From positions 88,786 through 152,785 of the forward strand of contig JAUFNR010000080.1 of the NCBI GenBank assembly GCA_031216915.1: a stretch of DNA of 64,000 nucleotides. Reading direction: 5' to 3'. How positions within the stretch are numbered: position 1 is the first letter of the stretch; every line of letters begins with the position of its first letter. The stretch is from Pictodentalium vernedei (taxonomy: Eukaryota > Mollusca > Scaphopoda > Dentaliida > Dentaliidae). Below the pieces are notes generated by a model. That model was not told the origin of the DNA and searched no databases. It saw only the letters and a list, made by a program, of their open reading frames with translations. Both the position numbers and the translations under genes were made by a program. This document shows positions 1 through 8,315 of this stretch, in pieces.

Positions 1-249
1 GAGCAACTGTCAGCTCCTCAACATTCTCACTCTGTTCAGGCTCCGCTCAGGCAGGGTTACAGAGGTTGAAGACATGTGCACCATCGACGTGCAGTATGCC
101 TTAGTACACGGGGACATCGTGCCCCTATGTCGGCAACCGGACCAAAGTGCCTTGCCCAAGGACACAACGTGAGTCGTCCCGGACGGGGATCGAACTCGGG
201 ACCTCTAGCATAGAAGTACAATAGTCTACCACTGAGCCACCGCGCTCCC
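1..249 (-). mobile_element. tRNA-derived SINE, 5' part (tail lies left of the window)
   Basis: Read on the minus strand, the element starts at 249 with GGGAGCGCGGTGG. It carries a polymerase III A box TGGCTCAGTGG (complement of 229-239) and a B box GAGTTCGATCC (complement of 187-197). The tRNA-like head runs to about 175. Its length alignment resembles a tRNA with a TCT anticodon loop, but the acceptor, anticodon and T stems are mostly unpaired, so it is not a working tRNA. Downstream, at 142-160, is CTTGGGCAAGGCACTTTGG (minus strand), a phrase I recall from other animal SINEs. A 13-bp target-site duplication, TTGAATACCCTTA, sits at 250-262. Its partner is outside the window but visible in every later copy. 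All copies descend from one insertion that was amplified with the array. Confidence 0.85.
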
Positions 250-2330
250 TTGAATACCCTTAATACTATCATACATTATCCCCCAGGAATAAATCTGATA
301 AAAGAGGTCATGTTTATCTATTGCATACCCATTTTGCTGCCCGAAAACAGCCGATTTTATTAAAATTTTGACGTTTAGCAGCCGGTAGAGGCATTAACAA
401 ACGACTAGCGGAATATTCTATCTATGCAATTTGTAAGACCTGCCAATGTCAAATTGTTCTTGAAAATCCCCAACAAGCAGTTAGCGAAATCCACGAAAAT
501 GTAAATTTTAAGCGTTTAAGGGGCATCTCTCCTTATCCAGTTCAAAATGGGTTAAGTTTCATTCTTTTAAATACCCTTACTACTTACAAACCTTAAACAC
601 CAATTAGATTCCATGATTTTTCTGGACCCCCACAGTGTCTGATGAATTGTTTTTAACTGTCTCACAAAAGTTCCTTCATTGATGTTATGAGAACGGTGAG
701 TATAGTAGTCTCAAATGATTCGGTTTGGTTTTGATAAAAAAATGTTTAGGTAAAACCCATCATTAATGGTAGAATGGGTTAATATCAATATCAATGTTTC
801 CCTATCAGTTTTGCGTCCGGTAAAAGCCCATGAAGGGTTAACAAATGCCTACCAGAATAATTGATCCATGCAACTGGACATATGACACCAAGACCTATCA
901 ACGGCCATTTTCTCTTGAAAACCCCACAAAATGTTTGTAAAGAAATCCAGGGAAAACGATTTTTAAACTTTTGATGGGTGTCCCTGTTAACCTCCCCAAC
1001 AGGGGTTAACGCTTGGCTTTTTGAATACCTTTATTACTTACAAAAATGGTCCTCTGTGAATTCCACTTCAAACAAAGGAGATTATGTTTATCTCTCATGT
1101 ATACATTAGGTGCTGTGCGTGTCTGAAAACAGTCCCATGTTAACAACATTACGATGCTTGGCAGCTTGTAGATGGTTAATGTCACATAAACACCTACGAA
1201 TAGTCAATTTGTCTTGAAACCCTACAAGTTACCGTTAGGGAAATTCACAGAAAATGGGAATTTAAAGCTTTCAAGGGATATCTCTCTTTAGCCTGCCCAA
1301 AATGGGTTAAGACGTCGACTTTTGAATACCCTTACTACTTACAAAAATGTTTCCATATAAATTGTACGCGCGATAAAAGAAGGAACTTTTCTTTGTGGTG
1401 TACCCTTTGGGTGCTGTTGGTGTGCAAAAACAGCCCATTTTATCGCAATTTTGACCTTCAGCAGCCCGGGGAGGGTTAACTAATGCTGACCAGAATATTT
1501 TGTTCATGCGACTTGTAATGTCACACCAAGACCTGCAAATAGCCGATTTTTCTTGAAAACCTACAAGATGTTGTTAGAGAAATCCACAGAAAACGGGTAT
1601 TTTAAGATTTTAATGGGTATCTCTCTTTAACCAGCCCCAAATGGGTTAAGACGTCAAATTTTGAATACCCTTACCACTTTCAAAAATATTTTCCGATCAA
1701 TTTTGCGTCCGATAAATGAAGGCCCCTTTCTCTGTGGTATATCGTTTGGGTGCTGTTGGTGTCTAAAAACAGCCCATTTTATCACAATTTTTACGTTTAG
1801 CAGCTCGGGGAGGGTTAACTAATGCCGACCGGAATATTTTATCCATGCAACTTGTAATGTCACACCAAGACCTGAGAGTGACCAATTTTTCTTGAAAATC
1901 TACAAGACTCGTTTAGAGAAATCCACAGAAAACATGAAGTTTTGAGCTTTTTGGGGGCATTGCTGTTTAACCAGCCCAAAACGGGTTAACACTTGGTTTT
2001 CTGAACACCCTTATTACTTACAAAAATGATCTTCGGTGAATTCCACTTCCAGTAAAGAAAGTTATATTTATCTCTCATGTATTGTTTGGGTGGGGTGGGG
2101 GCCTGAAACCGGCCTATTTCATCAAAATTTCGATGTTTGGCAGCCTGTGGAGGGTTACCATATGCATCGCCTGATATGTCGTGTGTATCAAAGGGCGTGT
2201 CACAGACAGGTCTAGCAATGCCGAATGTATAAAAAAAATCTACAAGACGTGTTTCGAGAAAGTGCCGATAAACCCCAATTTTGACAGTTTTTTGCCAATT
2301 GTGACGAAATAAGGGTTAAATCGAAAATTC
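250..2330 (+). repeat. Diverged satellite block, period about 170 bp in A/B dimers
   Basis: GGGTTAA, exact or nearly so, occurs at 391 (GCATTAA), 549, 776, 835, 1003, 1173 (TGGTTAA), 1304, 1473, 1643, 1812, 1983, 2152 (GGGTTAC) and 2313. Between 1304 and 2152 the steps are 169, 170, 169, 171 and 169 bp. In most monomers GAATA or a close variant begins exactly 20 bases after the motif start. Type A continues with CCCTTA-CTACTTACAAA and a region rich in GCTGTTGGTGT. Type B continues with ATTTT and TGTCACACCAAGACC. A and B alternate, giving about 340-bp dimers. Short steps (59 and 131 bp) mark internal deletions. Monomers are clearly diverged from one another, unlike the 6-kb units. Confidence 0.85.
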
Positions 2331-2393
2331 CGCTTCGGTATATTTTTAGATTTTGTGCCCCTCTATGCGTGTGCAAAATTTTGTGAAAATCGG

Positions 2394-2580
2394 TCCGAAA
2401 ATGGCTTCGGAATCGTGCGGACAAAATGTGTGGAAAAAAAAAAATAAAAAAAAAAAAAAAAAAATAATCCGTAGAAAAACAATAGTCTTTTCCAGAGGGA
2501 AAAGCCTAATAATCCGTAGAAAAACAATAGTCTTTTCCAGAGGGAAAAGCCTAACTAGATTTTTCGATTTCAAGAAATCG
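2394..2580 (+). other. Cluster of short hairpins around two A runs
   Basis: Four inverted repeats occur in 187 bp. TCCGAA (2394-2399) pairs with TTCGGA (2406-2411). CTTTTCC (2487-2493) pairs with GGAAAAG (2498-2504), and the same hairpin recurs 45 bp later in the duplicate. CGATTTC (2565-2571) pairs with GAAATCG (2574-2580). Between the first and second lie runs of 11 A (2434-2444) and 19 A (2446-2464) split by one T. The A runs could be the tail of an old retroposed sequence ending at 2433, but I see no matching target-site duplication. The same arrangement is in every unit. Confidence 0.6.
2463..2552 (+). repeat. Perfect 45-bp direct duplication
   Basis: Two identical 45-bp copies, 2463-2507 and 2508-2552, each starting AATAATCCGTAG and ending in the CTTTTCC-AGAG-GGAAAAG hairpin plus CCT. 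All eleven units keep exactly two copies. The lack of copy-number change contrasts with the nearby microsatellites. Confidence 0.92.
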
Positions 2581-3390
2581 AGAGATTCACCTATTCCGCT
2601 TGTCTTTTTAGGCAGCGACGAAATAAGATTGCATATAGAGCTGGTAGTTTTTTAGGCTATATTAAGTGCATAGCCGATAGAAAACTCCCTACAGTGTCTA
2701 ACAATTCTTTCGGCAATACTCTTTCACATTGGCGTGAATGCTGTATGCTTAATGTCCAAGTTAGGGCTAAATAGCAAACCCGTTGAACAAATCGCGTGTA
2801 CTTAATAATAACAACATGTGCATGTGTGACACCATAGATTGTGGCGAACGTTTTCGCAGCAGCCATCCCAAACATTCAGCGTTTGTACCTGAAGCTCGCC
2901 CGAACTCGGTCATATTATTAGAAAGTCCCGAAACCAAGCATGGGCCTCGAGGCAGCCGCCCCTCTCTCTCAACCCACACCCCGAACGTGCACATACCCTC
3001 TCCTGACATTCAACATGATAGAATGGGAAACTGGTGTCGCTCTCTGTGTGAAAAGATGCGGTAACTATTTGTGAAGAATGAGTGAAAAAATGATGGAAAT
3101 CGGCCAAGAATTGGCCGAGATATAGCGTTTTAATGAGTTGAGGTAATTGTTTGAATTTGGTCCCGTTCTAGCCGGTGCGACCTGACGCTGGGTATATGTC
3201 TGGGGTTGTGGCACTGCTCCCCCTCTGGGGTAGTTCCGCTTGAAATTGTGGATTCTCAGTTTCTATTGGAGAGACGCTGGTGACTGAAAGATGCATTGTG
3301 TACACTGGCGCCAAATGGACCTCGCCAAGCTGGTAACAGTTAGATATTTGTCAGAAATGAAAAGTGGACAGTAATCGCGCATGGGTTAAT
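2581..3390. other. Unassigned stretch with one strong inverted repeat
   Basis: No gene, simple repeat or recognisable element. The one structure is CGGCCAA (3101-3107), GAA, TTGGCCG (3111-3117): a perfect 7-bp stem with a 3-base loop. Open frames on both strands here (up to 93 codons) overlap each other and resemble no family I know. Confidence 0.6.
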
Positions 3391-4116
3391 GGCGAATAGG
3401 CGGTAATCTGGCTAATTTGACATTAAAATTGAACAGACAGCAGTGTCGCTCATACGCCCACTACGTCCAGACCACTGGAGGCAGCTACACGAAATTTTCA
3501 GAAGTTGTTCTACTCTTCCTGCCCGACAGGTTAGTATCTTTGTCGAGTGGCGTGACCGCGTGGGAACAATGTGGATCGCGTGGAAACCGAAGGGACGATT
3601 CGTCCCTCCTCTATTCCCAATGCAACGACGTTTCCATTCACTATTCACCTGTCACCCGTCGAGTTTGGCATTATTTCTGTCTATTTGACGAACTGTTCAG
3701 CTTTCAATATTCACACGTTCACGTGGGACTGAAAGTTTGGAGTTAAACTGCTTATTTCAGAGCGTACCGGCAGAAACTGACAACTCGACCCGGTGGCGAA
3801 AAAGCAGTCGTCTGGCTAATTTGACATTCAAACTGAACAGATACAATGTCGGATACACGCCAATTATGTCCCGACCATACAAGGCAGCAACTTCAGATTC
3901 TCAGAATGTTTTCTCCTGTCCCTGCCCGACAGTTTAGTATCTTTGTCAAGTGCCAAGACCGCGTGGAAACACCGTGGATCAGGTGGAAACCGAGGGGACG
4001 ATTCGTCCCTACTTTCTTCTCAATTCAACGACTTCCCTATTCATTATTTACCTGTCACCGGCTGAGTTTGGCATTATATCTGTCTATTTGATGAACTTTT
4101 CAACCTTAACTATTTG
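3391..4116 (+). repeat. Diverged tandem duplication, 404-bp period
   Basis: Copy A (3391-3794) and the shorter copy B (3795 to about 4116) share many blocks in the same order: TCTGGCTAATTTGACATT at 3407 and 3811, CCTGCCCGACAG, TTAGTATCTTTGTC, GGACGATTCGTCCCT, CACCTGTCACC and CTGTCTATTTGA. They differ by many substitutions and a few small indels, so the duplication is much older than the 6-kb amplification. Both keep the interrupted palindrome GGGACGATTCGTCCC (3592-3606 and 3995-4009). In other units the pair starts at 9377, 15393, 21408, 27409, 33401, 39381, 45442, 51449, 57467 and 63526 (the last is cut by the window end). Overlapping 66- to 109-codon frames here are not credible genes. Confidence 0.85.
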
Positions 4117-4536
4117 CGGCCTCGTGTTTCACCACCGAAAGGCCACTGCACGGTTACCAATATATTCAGGGACTGATTTTGCAAAAAAAACCATTATTCC
4201 GACTGTACCCACATGGGAACTCCTAAATCTGTAAGGGTTAAATTTTTAATAATAACGTATAAAACAGAAGTTGTCGTGCTACGCTTGCTGCATGCAGGCA
4301 TAGAAAACATTCAGCGCTCAATGAATTAGGAATGGAGTAAATTGTCACTTAAACCAGCGAAATTCTGAAAAAAATGAGAGTTTTTTTTCGCCGGCACCTA
4401 CCTTATTGCATCCGAGCAGGGACTGCGTTAAACTTTACAGCAACCTTATAACAGAAAATATTCTTGGAATTGAACTGTGAATACGAATTTCGAAAGCCTA
4501 CAGAATGCAAATGGGTGGGTGGCGGGCATCATCACT
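4117..4536. other. Unassigned stretch with a 10-bp palindrome
   Basis: No recognisable gene or element. CTGCATGCAG at 4288-4297 is a perfect 10-bp palindrome. A lone GGGTTAA near 4228 has no GAATA partner, so it is not counted as satellite. Confidence 0.5.
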
Positions 4537-4585
4537 GGATCTAATGTTGTATTTCATGTTTTCTTTATATTCTATTTATTTTTTT

Positions 4586-4627
<42 letters not shown>

Positions 4628-4820
4628 ATCTGTGTTTGTCTATAATGTTTATAATATTTTGATTTTGCTAGATTCTGTTATTTATGGAATACGTTCTGCC
4701 ATATTGTAAATTATTAGTCACCGTACAGGAACGGAAGGGCTTCTAAGTGGTAAGCACTTGTCCTCCAATCCTGATTTGCATTGTCAAATGGCAAATAAAA
4801 TATGTTTAATCTAATCTAAC
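4537..4820 (+). mobile_element. Possible 3' end of a non-LTR retrotransposon
   Basis: An AT-rich segment ends in AAATGGCAAATAAAATATG followed by TTTAATCTAATCTAAC. An AATAAA signal close to a short repeated tail (AATCTAATCTA) is the pattern seen at the 3' ends of many invertebrate non-LTR elements. No reverse transcriptase reading frame precedes it, so any such element is heavily 5'-truncated. The left boundary is uncertain and the (TC)n tract interrupts the segment. An ordinary polyadenylation-like sequence by chance is the alternative. Confidence 0.3.
4588..4621 (+). repeat. (TC)17 microsatellite, unit 1
   Basis: Pure TC dinucleotide tract of 34 bases between GA and AGTTTAATC. Confidence 0.98.
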
Positions 4821-4970
4821 AGTAGGGCGGGGGGGGGGGGGGCATGTGTCCTAGGTAAAAAAAACAGCAGGGTGCAGGTGTTCTAGATAAAATAAACAGC
4901 ATGGGGGGGGGGGGGGATGTCCCCGCTAATTAATTTTAATAGCAGGCAGTTGTTCATGGGGCAGGTGTCC
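4821..4970 (+). repeat. Degenerate minisatellite with two long G runs
   Basis: Three to four loose copies of a module of about 30-45 bp: a G-rich start, CATGTGTCCTAGGT or GCAGGTGTTCTAGAT, then AAATAAACAGCA or similar. Two modules start with uninterrupted G runs of 14 (4829-4842 and 4903-4916). The last module ends with GGGGCAGGTGTCC at 4958-4970. G-run lengths vary by unit (first run 11-17 positions, second run 10-19). Counts are only as good as homopolymer calling. Confidence 0.7.
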
Positions 4971-5780
4971 TATCCCACTGGTACTTGGCCTTGATGGAAA
5001 TAACATTTCAACAAGAAACAACGGGAAACTTATTTGCAATAAAGCTGCAAATACAAACTTGATTTTAGGACCATTCCATGGACATGTTAAAGCCTACTGC
5101 GATATCAGCGTTTCTTACTCTCGTCCTTTCACCACACCGCAGTATTTTACCCGAGTCGAGTTCTGACGTCATGAAAGTTTGACGGACATGCTTTCAATTT
5201 TGTTATTGACAACAACATATTTATAATTTCGTGCTTACTGATCCGAATTTTGAAAACGACACACGCAATCGCGAAAGCATTTTCTGAAAAACACGATTCT
5301 GTAAAAGGTTTTAATGAAATTTGATTATTTTTTTTTTATTTTCTATTTCGATGGCTCTTGTCGAAAAGGTGCTAATCACTGATCGTCCCAAACGAGATCA
5401 AAGACACGCCGTAGTTTAATAACAGACAGAGAATCTTCTAAGAATATACATGCGCAATCCTAAAATGCAATAAATCAAGTGTATTTTCACGTTTTATGAG
5501 AGAAATATGTCCAATTGTATCATTGAATCATTTTTAGGTATATGTGGGTGAGAAATTTTCTATACGGACAAAATACAGGCTAAATAAAATATTTGCCATT
5601 ATTTTCCGCAGACGTATTTTTGTCTTTGCTTCTTGGGGAAATTTCTTGCTGCTAAATACAACGAAGGTGTGTTATTTGATGTGGTCAGAACCGTCAGGTG
5701 GTCGGGTCCGAAACCGCACCTCGCAGAGGATGTAGTGGGGGTGTCGATTTTACAAGTAATGTAGGCAGCGTACACGGCAT
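4971..5780. other. Unassigned stretch with a CRE-type palindrome
   Basis: No gene or known element. TGACGTCA at 5164-5171 is the consensus cAMP response element half-site pair, followed about 45 bp later by the AT-rich ATATTTATAATTT. A T run of 10 interrupts the region near 5328. The palindrome is kept in all ten full units, but every base is, so conservation is no evidence of function. Confidence 0.4.
5164..5171 (+). promoter_or_regulatory. CRE-like palindrome TGACGTCA
   Basis: Exact match to the CREB/ATF consensus site. A given 8-bp word is expected by chance about once in 65 kb, and this unit is 6 kb, so the match is mildly notable only. No transcript start is known nearby. Confidence 0.2.
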
Positions 5781-5827
5781 GGGCTGTCTGCCTTTAATCC
5801 GACAAAACAGGGTTAAGGCTTGGTTTT
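5781..5827 (+). repeat. Satellite monomer fragment left of the SINE
   Basis: GGGCTGTCTGCCTTTAATC followed by CGACAAAACAGGGTTAAGGC and CTTGGTTTTTT matches the end of a B monomer and the start of an A monomer (compare 1958-2002). GGGTTAA at 5810 is 20 bases before GAATA at 5830, the standard spacing. This monomer was split by the SINE and continues at 250-390 of the next unit. Confidence 0.75.
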
Positions 5828-5837
5828 TTGAATACCC

Positions 5838-5840
<3 letters not shown>

Positions 5841-5880
<40 letters not shown>

Positions 5881-6234
5881 TTGGTGTTTAAGGTCACATA
5901 CTTCTGCACAATGGCTAATCGTGACCGTGACAGTTTTAGAGGTGGAGGAAGCCGGAGTACCCGGAGAGAACCACCAAGCATCGACGAGCAACTGTCAGCT
6001 CCTCAACATTCTCACTCTGTTCAGGCTCCGCTCAGGCAGGGTTACAGAGGTTGAAGACATGTGCACCATCGACGTGCAGTATGCCTTAGTACACGGGGAC
6101 ATCGTGCCCCTATGTCGGCAACCGGACCAAAGTGCCTTGCCCAAGGACACAACGTGAGTCGTCCCGGACGGGGATCGAACTCGGGACCTCTAGCATAGAA
6201 GTACAATAGTCTACCACTGAGCCACCGCGCTCCC
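5841..6234 (-). mobile_element. tRNA-derived SINE, full copy with target-site duplication
   Basis: Complete 394-bp element on the minus strand: tRNA-like head (6234 down to about 6160), body, and an AAAT-type tail seen as (TTTA)10 plus TT at 5841-5882. The body without tail is 352 bp. TTGAATACCCTTA flanks it at 5828-5840 and 6235-6247, a perfect 13-bp target-site duplication. Near the tail the minus strand reads GGGTACTCCGGCTTCCTCC (5944-5962), a phrase I recall from the 3' parts of some animal SINEs and LINEs; this is memory, not a search. The flanks are satellite monomer sequence: removing the SINE and one duplication joins GGGTTAA (5810) to GAATA with the spacing seen in intact monomers. 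Confidence 0.9.
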
Positions 6235-8315
6235 TTGAATACCCTTAATACTATCATACATTATCCCCCAGGAATAAATCTGATAAAAGAGGTCATGTTT
6301 ATCTATTGCATACCCATTTTGCTGCCCGAAAACAGCCGATTTTATTAAAATTTTGACGTTTAGCAGCCGGTAGAGGCATTAACAAACGACTAGCGGAATA
6401 TTCTATCTATGCAATTTGTAAGACCTGCCAATGTCAAATTGTTCTTGAAAATCCCCAACAAGCAGTTAGCGAAATCCACGAAAATGTAAATTTTAAGCGT
6501 TTAAGGGGCATCTCTCCTTATCCAGTTCAAAATGGGTTAAGTTTCATTCTTTTAAATACCCTTACTACTTACAAACCTTAAACACCAATTAGATTCCATG
6601 ATTTTTCTGGACCCCCACAGTGTCTGATGAATTGTTTTTAACTGTCTCACAAAAGTTCCTTCATTGATGTTATGAGAACGGTGAGTATAGTAGTCTCAAA
6701 TGATTCGGTTTGGTTTTGATAAAAAAATGTTTAGGTAAAACCCATCATTAATGGTAGAATGGGTTAATATCAATATCAATGTTTCCCTATCAGTTTTGCG
6801 TCCGGTAAAAGCCCATGAAGGGTTAACAAATGCCTACCAGAATAATTGATCCATGCAACTGGACATATGACACCAAGACCTATCAACGGCCATTTTCTCT
6901 TGAAAACCCCACAAAATGTTTGTAAAGAAATCCAGGGAAAACGATTTTTAAACTTTTGATGGGTGTCCCTGTTAACCTCCCCAACAGGGGTTAACGCTTG
7001 GCTTTTTGAATACCTTTATTACTTACAAAAATGGTCCTCTGTGAATTCCACTTCAAACAAAGGAGATTATGTTTATCTCTCATGTATACATTAGGTGCTG
7101 TGCGTGTCTGAAAACAGTCCCATGTTAACAACATTACGATGCTTGGCAGCTTGTAGATGGTTAATGTCACATAAACACCTACGAATAGTCAATTTGTCTT
7201 GAAACCCTACAAGTTACCGTTAGGGAAATTCACAGAAAATGGGAATTTAAAGCTTTCAAGGGATATCTCTCTTTAGCCTGCCCAAAATGGGTTAAGACGT
7301 CGACTTTTGAATACCCTTACTACTTACAAAAATGTTTCCATATAAATTGTACGCGCGATAAAAGAAGGAACTTTTCTTTGTGGTGTACCCTTTGGGTGCT
7401 GTTGGTGTGCAAAAACAGCCCATTTTATCGCAATTTTGACCTTCAGCAGCCCGGGGAGGGTTAACTAATGCTGACCAGAATATTTTGTTCATGCGACTTG
7501 TAATGTCACACCAAGACCTGCAAATAGCCGATTTTTCTTGAAAACCTACAAGATGTTGTTAGAGAAATCCACAGAAAACGGGTATTTTAAGATTTTAATG
7601 GGTATCTCTCTTTAACCAGCCCCAAATGGGTTAAGACGTCAAATTTTGAATACCCTTACCACTTTCAAAAATATTTTCCGATCAATTTTGCGTCCGATAA
7701 ATGAAGGCCCCTTTCTCTGTGGTATATCGTTTGGGTGCTGTTGGTGTCTAAAAACAGCCCATTTTATCACAATTTTTACGTTTAGCAGCTCGGGGAGGGT
7801 TAACTAATGCCGACCGGAATATTTTATCCATGCAACTTGTAATGTCACACCAAGACCTGAGAGTGACCAATTTTTCTTGAAAATCTACAAGACTCGTTTA
7901 GAGAAATCCACAGAAAACATGAAGTTTTGAGCTTTTTGGGGGCATTGCTGTTTAACCAGCCCAAAACGGGTTAACACTTGGTTTTCTGAACACCCTTATT
8001 ACTTACAAAAATGATCTTCGGTGAATTCCACTTCCAGTAAAGAAAGTTATATTTATCTCTCATGTATTGTTTGGGTGGGGTGGGGGCCTGAAACCGGCCT
8101 ATTTCATCAAAATTTCGATGTTTGGCAGCCTGTGGAGGGTTACCATATGCATCGCCTGATATGTCGTGTGTATCAAAGGGCGTGTCACAGACAGGTCTAG
8201 CAATGCCGAATGTATAAAAAAAATCTACAAGACGTGTTTCGAGAAAGTGCCGATAAACCCCAATTTTGACAGTTTTTTGCCAATTGTGACGAAATAAGGG
8301 TTAAATCGAAAATTC
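6235..8315 (+). repeat. Diverged 170-bp satellite block, unit 2
   Basis: Collinear with 250-2330, without length change. Confidence 0.85.

Larger units (their letters stand above)
57..6041. repeat. Macrosatellite unit 1 (reference copy, 5,985 bp)
   Basis: Used as the reference for all other units. Components: SINE head to 249, target-site duplication 250-262, 170-bp satellite 250-2330, A runs 2434-2464, 45-bp duplication 2463-2552, 404-bp tandem pair 3391-4116, (TC)17 at 4588-4621, G runs of 14 at 4829-4842 and 4903-4916, CRE-like palindrome 5164-5171, satellite remnant 5781-5827, left target-site duplication 5828-5840, (TTTA)10 at 5841-5882. Confidence 0.97.

Noticed and set aside
175-249. 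tRNA gene on the minus strand
   Set aside because: A and B boxes are intact, but the acceptor, anticodon and T stems do not pair properly, and the sequence continues into a SINE body with tail and target-site duplication.
250-2330. Interstitial telomere sequence (GGGTTA is a rotation of TTAGGG)
   Set aside because: The hexamer occurs once per 170-bp monomer, never in tandem.
2487-2558. Helitron 3' terminus (hairpin followed by CTAG)
   Set aside because: Only 5 bases separate hairpin and CTAG where about 10-12 are usual, the following base is A, and no matching 5' TC end or helicase remnant is seen.
2212-2655. Overlapping frames of 70-120 codons on both strands
   Set aside because: They read through A/T runs and the 45-bp duplication, overlap on opposite strands, and change with one-base A-run differences (units 2, 9 and 11).
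3391-4240. Several 66- to 109-codon plus-strand frames in the 404-bp pair
   Set aside because: Different frames overlap over the same bases. The two diverged copies do not keep one common frame, and no start context, domain or splice structure supports coding.
4288-4297. CTGCATGCAG palindrome as a regulatory site
   Set aside because: A 10-bp palindrome in 6 kb has no special context here and no recognised factor that I can support.
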